Assembly: GCF_014859355.1 (NCBI RefSeq)
Contig: NZ_JACUUJ010000009.1
Span: 1 to 64,000 of the forward strand
Length of the DNA: 64,000 bases
Reading direction: 5' to 3'
Source: Yoonia sp.
Lineage (GTDB): Bacteria > Pseudomonadota > Alphaproteobacteria > Rhodobacterales > Rhodobacteraceae
Shown piece by piece: positions 55,256 through 63,761 of the stretch (position 1 is the stretch's first letter; each line of letters starts with the position of its first letter). Both the position numbers and the translations under genes were made by a program. Below the pieces are notes generated by a model. The model worked only from the letters and a program-made list of their open reading frames with translations. It did no database searches and was not told the origin of the DNA.

Positions 55256-57645
55256 GTTCATCCTATCCAGTTCTGCCGCTGCGCGACATTGTGGTTTTCC
55301 CCCACATGATTGTGCCGTTGTTTGTAGGCCGCGAAAAATCGGTCCGCGCACTGGAAGAGGTGATGCAGGACGACAAACAAATCCTGTTGTCCAGCCAGAT
55401 CGACCCCGGCGAAGATGACCCCGCCAAAGAGGATATATATAATGTAGGTGTGTTGGCTAATGTGCTGCAACTGCTGAAGCTGCCCGACGGCACCGTCAAG
55501 GTGCTGGTCGAAGGGGTCAGTCGTGTGCGCATCACGCAATTCATCGAAAACGACAGTTTTTTTGAGGCGTCGGCAGAATATCTGACCGAAATCCCCGGCG
55601 AAGAGATCGAGGTCGAGGCGTTGGTGCGCAATGTTGCCGCTGAATTTGAACGCTATGCCAAGATCAAGAAAAACATCCCCGAAGAAGCGATGGTCGCTGT
55701 CGGCGAAACAACCGAGCCTGCCAAACTGGCCGATCTGGTTGCCGGGCATCTGGGGATCGAGGTTGATCAGAAACAGGGCCTTTTGGAAACGCTGTCGGTG
55801 TCTGAACGGCTGGAAAAGGTCTATGGCCTGATGCAGGGCGAAATGTCTGTCTTGCAGGTCGAGAAAAAGATCAAGACGCGTGTCAAATCCCAGATGGAGC
55901 GGACCCAACGCGAATACTATCTGAATGAGCAGATGAAAGCGATTCAGAAGGAATTGGGCGATGGAGAGGATGGCCAGAACGAAGTGGCCGAACTTGAGGC
56001 GCGGATCGCCGAAACCAAGCTGAGCAAAGAGGCCAAGGAAAAGGTCGATGCCGAGCTGAAAAAACTCAAAAACATGTCGCCCATGTCGGCCGAGGCTACT
56101 GTGGTGCGCAATTATCTGGATTGGATCCTTGCATTGCCTTGGAATACCAAGTCGCGCACCAAAAAGGATCTGAGCCGCGCACAGCAGATTCTGGACGCAG
56201 ACCACTATGGTCTGGACAAGGTCAAGGAACGGATCGTGGAATATCTGGCCGTGCAGCAGCGTTCGCGCAAGCTGAAAGGCCCGATCATGTGTCTGGTCGG
56301 GCCTCCGGGTGTGGGCAAAACCAGTCTTGGTAAATCCGTGGCGCGGGCGACGGGGCGTGAATTCATCCGCATCAGCCTTGGTGGAGTGCGCGATGAAAGC
56401 GAAATTCGCGGTCACCGACGAACCTATATCGGGTCGATGCCCGGCAAGATCATCCAAGCGCTGAAAAAGGCCAAAACCACTAACCCGCTGATCCTTCTCG
56501 ATGAGATCGACAAGATGGGGCAGGATTTCCGGGGCGATCCCGCGTCGGCCATGCTGGAGGTGTTGGACCCGGAACAGAACGCGACATTCGTCGATCATTA
56601 TCTGGAGGTCGAATATGACCTGTCGGATGTGATGTTCCTGACCACCGCGAACTCTTACAACATGCCGGGGCCGCTTTTGGACCGGATGGAGATCATTGCG
56701 CTGGCTGGCTACACCGAGGATGAAAAACGCGAGATTGCAAAGCAGCATCTGCTGCCCAAGGTGATGCAAAACCACGGGCTGAAGCCAAAGGAATTCAGCG
56801 TGTCTGATGATGCGCTGACGGCGATGGTGCGCCTGTATACCCGCGAGGCGGGCGTGCGGAACCTTGAACGGGAATTGGCAAAAATTGCGCGCAAGGCTGT
56901 GACCAAGATCGTCAAGAAAGAGGCAGAGGTGATCGCGGTCACGGCCGATAATCTGAACGACTTTCTTGGGGTGGAAAAATACCGTTTTGGTCTGGCCGAA
57001 GAAGAGGATCAGGTCGGTGTTGTCACGGGGCTGGCTTGGACGAGCGTTGGTGGTGAGCTACTGAACATCGAGGCGCTGCGCCTGCCAGGCAAGGGCCGGA
57101 TGAAAACCACCGGCAAGCTGGGCGATGTAATGAAGGAATCGATTGATGCGGCCTCCAGCTACGTTCGGTCGATCGCGCCTGAAATCGGGATCAAGCCGAC
57201 CCAATTCGACACGATTGACATTCACGTCCACGTGCCGGACGGGGCCACACCCAAGGATGGGCCGTCTGCCGGGCTTGCGATGGTGACATCCATTGTGTCC
57301 GTTCTGACGCGTATTCCGGTGCGCCGCGATATCGCGATGACCGGCGAGGTGTCGCTGCGCGGCAACGCCATGCCGATTGGTGGGTTAAAGGAAAAATTGC
57401 TGGCTGCTTTGCGTGGGGGCATTACGACTGTGTTGATCCCGCAGGAAAACGCCAAGGATTTGCCAGAAATCCCCGAAAACGTGAAAAAAGGGTTAACCAT
57501 CATTCCCGTCAAACACGTGTCCGAGGTTTTGGCCCATGCGCTGGTGCGCAAGCCGGAACCGATCGAATGGGACGAAGCCGCAGAGGAAGCAGCGGCAGCC
57601 GCGATCAAGTTGGCGGCGGACGGGGGCAGCGCCCGCGCGCATTAA
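55240..57645 (+). CDS. lon: ATP-dependent protease Lon
   Basis: A 801-residue serine-lysine protease of the cytosol. The N-terminal substrate domain starts PVLPLRDIVVFPHMIVPLFVGREKS, the AAA+ core has Walker A VGPPGVGKTSLGKSVA, Walker B LILLDEIDKMG, and the protease domain has the catalytic serine in PKDGPSAGLAM and the lysine in IGGLKEKLLAA. The start at ATG 55240 has AAGAGGAAA; ATG 55252 is an alternative. A perfect 14-base-pair terminator follows. Confidence 0.95.
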   Translation: MQEPMSSSYPVLPLRDIVVFPHMIVPLFVGREKSVRALEEVMQDDKQILLSSQIDPGEDDPAKEDIYNVGVLANVLQLLKLPDGTVKVLVEGVSRVRITQFIENDSFFEASAEYLTEIPGEEIEVEALVRNVAAEFERYAKIKKNIPEEAMVAVGETTEPAKLADLVAGHLGIEVDQKQGLLETLSVSERLEKVYGLMQGEMSVLQVEKKIKTRVKSQMERTQREYYLNEQMKAIQKELGDGEDGQNEVAELEARIAETKLSKEAKEKVDAELKKLKNMSPMSAEATVVRNYLDWILALPWNTKSRTKKDLSRAQQILDADHYGLDKVKERIVEYLAVQQRSRKLKGPIMCLVGPPGVGKTSLGKSVARATGREFIRISLGGVRDESEIRGHRRTYIGSMPGKIIQALKKAKTTNPLILLDEIDKMGQDFRGDPASAMLEVLDPEQNATFVDHYLEVEYDLSDVMFLTTANSYNMPGPLLDRMEIIALAGYTEDEKREIAKQHLLPKVMQNHGLKPKEFSVSDDALTAMVRLYTREAGVRNLERELAKIARKAVTKIVKKEAEVIAVTADNLNDFLGVEKYRFGLAEEEDQVGVVTGLAWTSVGGELLNIEALRLPGKGRMKTTGKLGDVMKESIDAASSYVRSIAPEIGIKPTQFDTIDIHVHVPDGATPKDGPSAGLAMVTSIVSVLTRIPVRRDIAMTGEVSLRGNAMPIGGLKEKLLAALRGGITTVLIPQENAKDLPEIPENVKKGLTIIPVKHVSEVLAHALVRKPEPIEWDEAAEEAAAAAIKLAADGGSARAH

Positions 57646-57660
57646 CCTGGGATTGCACAC

Positions 57661-57693
57661 GCCAAAGGCGCGCCCTCAAGGCGCGCCTTTGGC
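57661..57693 (+). terminator. lon terminator
   Basis: GCCAAAGGCGCGCC-ctcaa-GGCGCGCCTTTGGC: a 14-base perfect stem with A/T-rich ends, 15 bases after the lon stop. Confidence 0.9.
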
Positions 57694-57838
57694 ATTTCCA
57701 CATCAGGCATTGGCGGCTGTCGATGACCTGTTTCTGCCCCCGACGGGCAGGCTGTGCAGGATATCGGTGAGGGGGCGTGGGTGCTGGCTGACAAACTGCC
57801 GACAATGAAAGATCAGATGCATGAAGGCAAATCGGGTC

Positions 57839-57867
57839 TTGCAGTGGCGAAAGATGACGACTAAATC
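57839..57867 (+). promoter_or_regulatory. Promoter of tRNA-Val(CAC)
   Basis: TTGCAG at 57839-57844, exactly 17 bases, TAAATC at 57862-57867. The tRNA starts 11 bases after the -10 box. The same TTG(C/A)-17-TA layout precedes the other three tRNAs. Confidence 0.55.
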
Positions 57868-57877
57868 AGCGCGCAGA

Positions 57878-57952
57878 GGGTGATTAGCTCAGTGGTAGAG
57901 CGCTTCGTTCACATCGAAGATGTCAGGAGTTCAAATCTCTTATCACCCACCA
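57878..57952 (+). tRNA. tRNA-Val (anticodon CAC)
   Basis: Cloverleaf of 75 bases with encoded CCA: acceptor stem GGGTGAT/ATCACCC, D-arm with AGCTCAGTGGTAGAGC, anticodon stem CTTCG/CGAAG with loop TTCACAT (CAC at positions 34-36), and a T-arm ending GTTCAAATC. Confidence 0.95.
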
Positions 57953-58022
57953 TTTCCTTTTTGTTTGTTGGCAGGGTATGACAGGATTTGTTGATCCCTG
58001 CGATAAAAAACAGGAGCGGATG

Positions 58023-58592
58023 ATGTTTCCGGAGCTTTATATCTTGCGCCATGGAGAGACCTATTGGAACGCTGAAAACCGGATGCAGGGCGGGTTGAAT
58101 TCGACCTTGACGGCAAACGGGCTTGCGCAGGCGGCGCGACAGGCCACGTTGTTGGGGGCGCAGGATCTGACAGGTTTTTCGGCCTGTTGCAGCCCGCAAG
58201 GACGCGCTGTGCAAACAGCGGGAATAGCGGTTGCGCCGCACATCGCGATGATCCGCACCGATGACCGCTTGCGCGAAATCGGCGTCGGCAGGTGGCAAGG
58301 GCGCCTAAGGTCCGAATTGCAAGCAGACATGGGGATGACTGATGGGCCTGACGGGCCTGTGGCACTGTATGAAATGGCCCCTGAAGGCGAAGGTTTTGCG
58401 CGGCTAGAGTCCCGCTGCCGGTCATTTCTGGCTGATCTGCGCAGCCCGGCCGTGCTGGTCACGCATGGGATCACATCGCGGATGTTGCGCTGCATTGTGC
58501 TGGGCCTGGATCGCCCCGGACTTGACCAGTTGCCCGGCGGGCAGGGGGTTATCTTTCATCTCAAAGAGGGTGTGCAACGACAGATTGGTTAA
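58023..58592 (+). CDS. Histidine phosphatase family protein
   Basis: A 189-residue phosphoglycerate mutase-like phosphatase. The catalytic histidine is in LYILRHGETYWN near the N-terminus; the second histidine is in VLVTHGITSRML, with RLREIGVGRWQGRL between. Members dephosphorylate small substrates such as cobalamin precursors or sugar phosphates; the specificity here is not visible. ATG at 58023 (second of two tandem ATGs) has GGAGCGG upstream. Sits alone between tRNA genes. Confidence 0.88.
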   Translation: MFPELYILRHGETYWNAENRMQGGLNSTLTANGLAQAARQATLLGAQDLTGFSACCSPQGRAVQTAGIAVAPHIAMIRTDDRLREIGVGRWQGRLRSELQADMGMTDGPDGPVALYEMAPEGEGFARLESRCRSFLADLRSPAVLVTHGITSRMLRCIVLGLDRPGLDQLPGGQGVIFHLKEGVQRQIG

Positions 58593-58675
58593 GATATTTG
58601 CTGCCGCGTTGGGGCCGCTGCGGTGTCTTTGCCAGCATTTTGTATTGGTCGTGCGGTATCGATGCACAGGCAGGC

Positions 58676-58704
58676 TTGCATCATGTCACGAACTAGCCTA
58701 AACG
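58676..58704 (+). promoter_or_regulatory. Promoter of tRNA-Val(TAC)
   Basis: TTGCAT at 58676-58681, 17 bases, TAAACG at 58699-58704; the tRNA begins 11 bases later. Confidence 0.55.
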
Positions 58705-58714
58705 ACGCGCCAGT

Positions 58715-58790
58715 GGGTGATTAGCTCAGTTGGTAGAGCGCTTCCTTTACACGGAAGATGTCGGGAGTTCGAGCCTCTCATCACCCACCA
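58715..58790 (+). tRNA. tRNA-Val (anticodon TAC)
   Basis: Cloverleaf of 76 bases with encoded CCA: acceptor GGGTGAT/ATCACCC, anticodon stem CTTCC/GGAAG with loop TTTACAC (TAC at 34-36), T-arm GTTCGAGCC. It shares acceptor and D-arm almost exactly with the CAC isoacceptor about 0.8 kb upstream. Confidence 0.95.
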
Positions 58791-59185
58791 TTTTCATCGC
58801 ATGAAAAAGAAATTTTTGGCATTGAATATGCCGGTGTGCGGCACGGGTGCCGCTCCTGAAAAACCAAAACAATATCGCAATCAAGTGATCGTGGCGGGAT
58901 GATTATTGCCAGGCTTTTGCGACGGCTATGCAGTGTCTGGTAAGCCGCGCAATCCGCCGCCGATCAGCGGGCCGTAAGGTGACACTGGCGGGCAAGGGCG
59001 CAACTGAAATCCGGACGTGAAAAGTTGATCCGGGGCGCGTTTTGTCCTTGTGGAAAATGAACAGAATTGGCGGGCCCGAGATTATGCGCATGCGAGGGCC
59101 ATTTTCACGCCAATCACGGCTTGACGGGCCAGCGCGGTGGACATACAAGCACGCCAGTCGGCCAGATGGCCTGACATGCAGATGC
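58791..59185. other. 395-base gap without a gene
   Basis: No open frame with a ribosome site and family-like product. It contains the tRNA-Asp promoter near its right end (59121-59149). A segment about 58800-59050 has no repeat or hairpin that stands out. Confidence 0.6.
59121..59149 (+). promoter_or_regulatory. Promoter of first tRNA-Asp
   Basis: TTGACG at 59121-59126, exactly 17 bases, TACAAG at 59144-59149; the tRNA starts 36 bases after the -10 box. Confidence 0.6.
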
Positions 59186-59262
59186 GCGGTTGTAGCTCAG
59201 TTGGTTAGAGTACCGGCCTGTCACGCCGGGGGTCGCGGGTTCGAGCCCCGTCAACCGCGCCA
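59186..59262 (+). tRNA. tRNA-Asp (anticodon GTC)
   Basis: Cloverleaf of 77 bases with encoded CCA: acceptor GCGGTTG/CAACCGC, anticodon stem CCGGC/GCCGG with loop CTGTCAC, T-arm GGTTCGAGCCCC. Confidence 0.96.
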
Positions 59263-59352
59263 CTGCTTTTCCCTTTTTAAAATTTATTGCTTGTCGTTAT
59301 TTGGCCGTCGATGCCGCGTGTCGGAATTATGTGCATGAATGCGATTTTAGCG

Positions 59353-59381
59353 TTGACGCTTTGCACGTCCGAGACTATCCA
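59353..59381 (+). promoter_or_regulatory. Promoter of second tRNA-Asp
   Basis: TTGACG at 59353-59358, 17 bases, TATCCA at 59376-59381; the tRNA starts 11 bases later. A separate promoter shows that the two Asp genes are not one transcript only. Confidence 0.6.
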
Positions 59382-59392
59382 ACCCCTCACGC

Positions 59393-59469
59393 GCGGTTGT
59401 AGCTCAGCTGGTTAGAGTACCGGCCTGTCACGCCGGGGGTCGCGGGTTCGAGCCCCGTCAACCGCGCCA
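59393..59469 (+). tRNA. tRNA-Asp (anticodon GTC), second copy
   Basis: Identical to the first copy except one base in the D-loop (CTCAGCTGG in place of CTCAGTTGG). Encoded CCA. Confidence 0.96.
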
Positions 59470-59487
59470 TTTACAAAAATGTTTTCC

Positions 59488-60801
59488 CTATTGGGGTGCC
59501 AGAACGCTGATCGCGCGATCAAGCGTTGTGTCGCGGCCGGCACGCGCGGCTGCAACATCCACTGGTACAATCATGTCCGGCGTGATCCCTGTTTTAGCAA
59601 AGGCGGCACCCTGTGCATCGCGGGTGTGCCGGTGCGGCAGGCCCAGTTGCCACCCGTTTGGCAAGGAAAAGCTGAGAACCGCAGACTGCGCCCCTGATGT
59701 GTGTGTGCCCATCAGGGTCACCTGTGGCAGTTCACGCATGATCAGGGTAAAGACATCTGCCGCGCCCGCGGTAAAGCCGGACGTCAGAATGATCGTAGGT
59801 TGGTGCAGATGGCTTGCCCCGCGCGGGTCCAGCGTGATCTGCGTTGGCTGGGAAAAACCTTGTCCTTCGCGGATTGTGGTTGTCAGAACAGGCAGGGGCC
59901 GGTCGGTGAAGAAACGGGCATAGGTAAGTGCAACATCGTCGGCACCGCCGGGGGTATAGCGGGCATCAAGAATGATACCTCTGGCGGTCGAAAAGGCGCG
60001 TGCAATTTCGGCAAACCCTATATCCGCCTGATCCTTGGCAGTGGTGTTAAACCCGCCGCTGGTGTCCAGATGCGCAAGATAGACATAGCCGATCCCCGGT
60101 GCTGCCCATCCGTAAAGCAAGCCGGTGTTTGCCGCCTGGGTCAAATCATCGACCTGCGCAAGTGTCGCATCCCGCACCAGATGCCGGTCGGCAAACCAGT
60201 CGGGCCGTGTAGCGGGCGAAAACAGTTGCCCCGCAGGGGTGCGCAGCGTGACCTGCCCGTCGTCAAGCCCCGCCAGCGCAGTTTGCAGCAGATCAAACAA
60301 GGCTGCTTCCCCCAGCGCAGCATCAGCAGAGGGGCGCAAAGCCGCGCGGCGCGCTGGCCAATCGACATCATGCACATCAAAAAAGGCATAGTGTCCTGCC
60401 ATCGCGTGCCACAGCACGTCGAAATTTTCCTGCGCACTGCCCGGTGCGGCGGGGGTCTGCGGGCAGGTTGGGGGCAAACTGTTGGTGCGTCTTGCCATGA
60501 TCGGCGTCAGCCCGCCGCCCGCATCAATGCGCAACCGGTTCCCGTCGCGGGTCAAGGTTATGTCCTGCATGGCGCGGATCAGCCAAGCGTTCGCCGGGAT
60601 GCGCCGCGCGCGGTAGCAGCTGATGTCGGTCACTTCATAGATGTCGATAGTGCCGCGCCCGATATCAAGGCGCAGCCCATGCGTGTCGGTCGCCCATATG
60701 CCCCGAATGTCCTTGCCGGGCATCGTCAGCAGCCAGCTGACTGTCAGGACGACGCACAGGAATGCAAGCGTCCACAACAACCAGCGTAAAGGCGCGATCA
60801 T
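59488..60801 (-). CDS. S41-family peptidase-like protein lacking the catalytic serine
   Basis: A 437-residue protein with an N-terminal membrane anchor (LLWTLAFLCVVLTVSWLL). The TSPc-like domain has IGYVYLAHLDTSGGFN, ARGIILDARYTPGGADDVAL and IILTSGFTAGAADVFTLIMRELP. In S41 peptidases the last motif contains the nucleophile (FSAAE or TASASE); here the Ser position is Gly. Activity is therefore doubtful, unless another serine serves. The start ATG at 60801 overlaps the M20 stop (ATGA), so it is translationally coupled to the M20 peptidase. Confidence 0.75.
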   Translation of the reverse strand: MIAPLRWLLWTLAFLCVVLTVSWLLTMPGKDIRGIWATDTHGLRLDIGRGTIDIYEVTDISCYRARRIPANAWLIRAMQDITLTRDGNRLRIDAGGGLTPIMARRTNSLPPTCPQTPAAPGSAQENFDVLWHAMAGHYAFFDVHDVDWPARRAALRPSADAALGEAALFDLLQTALAGLDDGQVTLRTPAGQLFSPATRPDWFADRHLVRDATLAQVDDLTQAANTGLLYGWAAPGIGYVYLAHLDTSGGFNTTAKDQADIGFAEIARAFSTARGIILDARYTPGGADDVALTYARFFTDRPLPVLTTTIREGQGFSQPTQITLDPRGASHLHQPTIILTSGFTAGAADVFTLIMRELPQVTLMGTHTSGAQSAVLSFSLPNGWQLGLPHRHTRDAQGAAFAKTGITPDMIVPVDVAAARAGRDTTLDRAISVLAPQ

Positions 60802-62171
60802 TTTGAAATCGCGTCCAGAATCCGCGCCCATGACCGGATTCCCTTGTGAAAGGATGACAGGTCGTATTTTTCATTGGGCGAATGGATTGCGTCGTCATCC
60901 TTGGCAAAACCGATCAGCATTGTGTCCATGTTCAGGATTTCCTTGAAATGCCCCGCAATCGGGATGGACCCCCCGCTGCCGACGAAAGCCGCAGGATTAG
61001 GCCATTCGTCTGACAGCGCCGTGCGCGCCTGATCAAACGCAGGATGAGTCGTGGTCATCTGGCTGGCCGGGCTTGCGCCATGCCCGCTAAAGCTGACGGT
61101 GCAATCAGGCGGCAACATGTCCTGCACCAGCTTGCGAAAACTGTCGCGGATCTTGTGCGGGTCTTGCTGGCCGACCAGCCGGAAACTGATCTTGGCATGG
61201 GCTTTGGCGGGCAAGACGGTTTTGAAGCCGTCACCGGTATATCCACCCCAAATCCCGTTTACTTCGCAGGTGGGTTGCGACCATATCATCTCAAGCGGGC
61301 GGCGGCTTTTTTCTCCGGCGGGTTCAGACAGGCCGACCTCGGCCAGAAACGCCTTTTCATCAAACCCCAATGCGTCCCATGCGGCAGCCAGATCATCCGA
61401 CAATTCAGGCACGTCGTCGTAAAAGCCGGGCACGGTCACGCGCCCGGTGTCATCATGCAGTGCGGCGATGATCCGGGTCAGCACGCGAATTGGATTGATT
61501 GCCAGACCGCCATACATGCCGGAATGCAGGTCTTTATTCGGGCCGGTGATGGTGATTTCCTCGCCCAGCAGACCACGCAGCTGGGTGATGATGGCGGGCG
61601 TGTTTTCGTCATAAAGCCCTGTGTCGCAGATCAGGGCGATGTCTGCCGTCAGTTCCTGCGCGTTTTCCTGCATGAAGGGCACAAGCGATGGCGAGCCTGA
61701 CTCTTCTTCGCCTTCAAAAAACAGTGAAATATTGGCGGGCAGGTTGCCATGGACGGCTTTCCAAGCGCGACAGGCCTCGATGAAGGTCATTAATTGGCCC
61801 TTGTCGTCGGATGATCCGCGCGCCCGTATCACGCGGCCTTTGGGTGTGTCCTGCAATTGCGGGTCAAACGGATCGTGATCCCACAGGTTCAGCGGGTCCA
61901 CCGGCTGCACATCGTAATGGCCGTAAAACATCACATGCAGCCCCTCTCCGCCGCTGTGTGCAATCACCATCGGATGCCCAGGCGTTGGGTGCTTTGCCGC
62001 CTTGAACCCGATCGATAGCAGATCTGCCACCAGCCAGTCGGCCGCTGTGTCGCAGTTGGCCTTATAGGCTGGATCGGTCGAGATTGACGGGATGCGCAAC
62101 AATTCCATGAGGCGGGCTGTGGCCTTGGGCAGATCGTTGTCGATATGGGTCAGAACGGGGGCGAGTGACAT
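60798..62171 (-). CDS. M20-family dipeptidase
   Basis: A 457-residue zinc peptidase. The metal site is seen in VMFYGHYDVQPVDP (His and Asp), RGSSDDKGQLM, and EGEEESGSPSL (catalytic Glu pair), with a dimerisation domain after EITITGPNKDLHSGMYGGLAINP. It cleaves dipeptides or acylated amino acids of unclear specificity. The start at 62171 (MSLAPVLTHIDNDLPK) begins at the family N-terminus. It shares a coupled stop with the S41-like gene and is divergent from hemA. Confidence 0.92.
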   Translation of the reverse strand: MSLAPVLTHIDNDLPKATARLMELLRIPSISTDPAYKANCDTAADWLVADLLSIGFKAAKHPTPGHPMVIAHSGGEGLHVMFYGHYDVQPVDPLNLWDHDPFDPQLQDTPKGRVIRARGSSDDKGQLMTFIEACRAWKAVHGNLPANISLFFEGEEESGSPSLVPFMQENAQELTADIALICDTGLYDENTPAIITQLRGLLGEEITITGPNKDLHSGMYGGLAINPIRVLTRIIAALHDDTGRVTVPGFYDDVPELSDDLAAAWDALGFDEKAFLAEVGLSEPAGEKSRRPLEMIWSQPTCEVNGIWGGYTGDGFKTVLPAKAHAKISFRLVGQQDPHKIRDSFRKLVQDMLPPDCTVSFSGHGASPASQMTTTHPAFDQARTALSDEWPNPAAFVGSGGSIPIAGHFKEILNMDTMLIGFAKDDDAIHSPNEKYDLSSFHKGIRSWARILDAISK

Positions 62172-62424
62172 TTGCGGCACCTTTTGCTGGGTATTCGCGC
62201 GCAGGGTTGTCGGGATTGCAGGCAAGGTCAATGGGCAGGGTGTTATTCTGCGGCCAATTTGCGGCGTGGTCTGATTGCCGCCAGATACAGAACATTGGTG
62301 CAACCGGCAGCGACAGTTTGTAGCGTATTGCTTGCAGGCTGTTGGGCTTATATGAAAATGAGATTGATTCAAGCGCCAGAGATTTGAAATGCCGACGTTT
62401 GAGACGCCAAGGAAGGATCTGCCG

Positions 62425-63648
62425 GTGGAATACGTCACACAACTGGATGCCGCGATAAAGCGGTTGCACGATGAAGGCCGCTATCGGACGTTCATTGATA
62501 TTGAACGCACACGCGGGCATTTTCCACATGCAACCTGGCACAAGCCCGACGGATCAGATGCGCCCGTAACCGTCTGGTGCGGGAACGATTATCTGGGCAT
62601 GGGCCAGCATCCGGCTGTCATGTCCGCCATGCACGAAGCGATTGACGCCACAGGTGCAGGGTCGGGCGGCACCCGCAATATTTCAGGCACGACCATTTAT
62701 CACAAACGGCTTGAATCGGAATTGGCCGATTTGCACCGCAAGGAAGCGGCGCTGCTGTTTACCAGTGCTTACATCGCGAACGACGCGACGCTTAGCACGC
62801 TGCCAAAGCTGTTTCCGGGCTTGATCATCTATTCCGATGCGCTGAACCATGCGTCCATGATCGAAGGGGTGCGTCGCAATGGCGGCGCCAAGCGGATTTT
62901 CCGGCATAATGACCTGGCCCATCTGCGCGAGCTTCTGGCTGCTGACGATCCTGCTGCGCCCAAGTTGATTGCCTTCGAATCGATCTATTCGATGGACGGT
63001 GACTTTGGGCCTATCGCAGAGATATGTGATCTGGCCGATGAATTTGGCGCGTTGACCTATATCGACGAAGTTCATGCCGTTGGCATGTATGGTCCCCGCG
63101 GCGCGGGGGTGGCGGAACGTGATGGCCTGTTGGGCCGGATTGATATTATCAATGGCACCTTGGCCAAAGCCTATGGCGTGATGGGGGGCTATATCGCGGC
63201 ATCCGCAAAGATGTGCGACGCGATAAGGTCTTATGCGCCCGGATTCATCTTTACGACAAGCCTGCCGCCAGCTGTTGCCGCTGCTGCTGCCGCCAGTGTT
63301 GCGCATTTGAAAACTGATCAAACCCTGCGCGATGCGCATCAGACACAAGCGCGCATTCTGAAATTCCGGCTCAAGGGGTTGGGCTTACCGATGATCGACC
63401 ATGGCAGCCACATCGTGCCATTGATTGTTGGCGATCCGGTGCATACCAAAAAACTGTCGGATATGCTGCTGTCGGATTTCGGCATTTATGTGCAGCCGAT
63501 CAACTTTCCCACGGTGCCGCGCGGCACTGAACGCCTGCGCTTTACCCCATCGCCGGTGCATGGGCCGCTTGAAATGGATGCTTTGATCGGCGCGCTGGAC
63601 AAGCTTTGGTCGCGTTGTGCGCTGAATCGTGCCGAATTGACGGGATAA
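62425..63648 (+). CDS. hemA: 5-aminolevulinate synthase
   Basis: C4-pathway enzyme: glycine plus succinyl-CoA to 5-aminolevulinate for heme and tetrapyrroles. The GTG start at 62425 has an AAGGAAGGA site seven bases upstream and gives 407 residues, the usual size; the upstream ATG at 62389 would add a non-homologous leader. Motifs: [64 protein letters not shown] lysine in [14 protein letters not shown]. Confidence 0.95.
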   Translation: MEYVTQLDAAIKRLHDEGRYRTFIDIERTRGHFPHATWHKPDGSDAPVTVWCGNDYLGMGQHPAVMSAMHEAIDATGAGSGGTRNISGTTIYHKRLESELADLHRKEAALLFTSAYIANDATLSTLPKLFPGLIIYSDALNHASMIEGVRRNGGAKRIFRHNDLAHLRELLAADDPAAPKLIAFESIYSMDGDFGPIAEICDLADEFGALTYIDEVHAVGMYGPRGAGVAERDGLLGRIDIINGTLAKAYGVMGGYIAASAKMCDAIRSYAPGFIFTTSLPPAVAAAAAASVAHLKTDQTLRDAHQTQARILKFRLKGLGLPMIDHGSHIVPLIVGDPVHTKKLSDMLLSDFGIYVQPINFPTVPRGTERLRFTPSPVHGPLEMDALIGALDKLWSRCALNRAELTG

Positions 63649-63706
63649 TTTTCGCACGCCATATGCACGATGATCTTTGGTATGCTACTCTTAAATGAGG
63701 CATTCA

Positions 63707-63727
63707 CCGTTTCTTGATTCGAAACGG
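63707..63727 (+). promoter_or_regulatory. Hairpin upstream of RodZ-like gene
   Basis: CCGTTTC-ttgattc-GAAACGG in the 113-base gap after hemA. It has no following T-run, so it may be a leader structure rather than a terminator. Confidence 0.35.
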
Positions 63728-63761
63728 GGGCGCTTAGGGGCAGTAAGCGACGGGACAGTCG

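Noticed and set aside
55258-56775. A 505-codon open frame on the minus strand across lon
   Set aside because: Entirely antisense to Lon; product is repetitive (F, L, H, Q) without domain signatures or ribosome site.
59701-60789. A 362-codon plus-strand frame opposite the S41-like gene
   Set aside because: The opposite strand has a coupled, motif-bearing gene; this frame has only basic, cysteine-rich noise.
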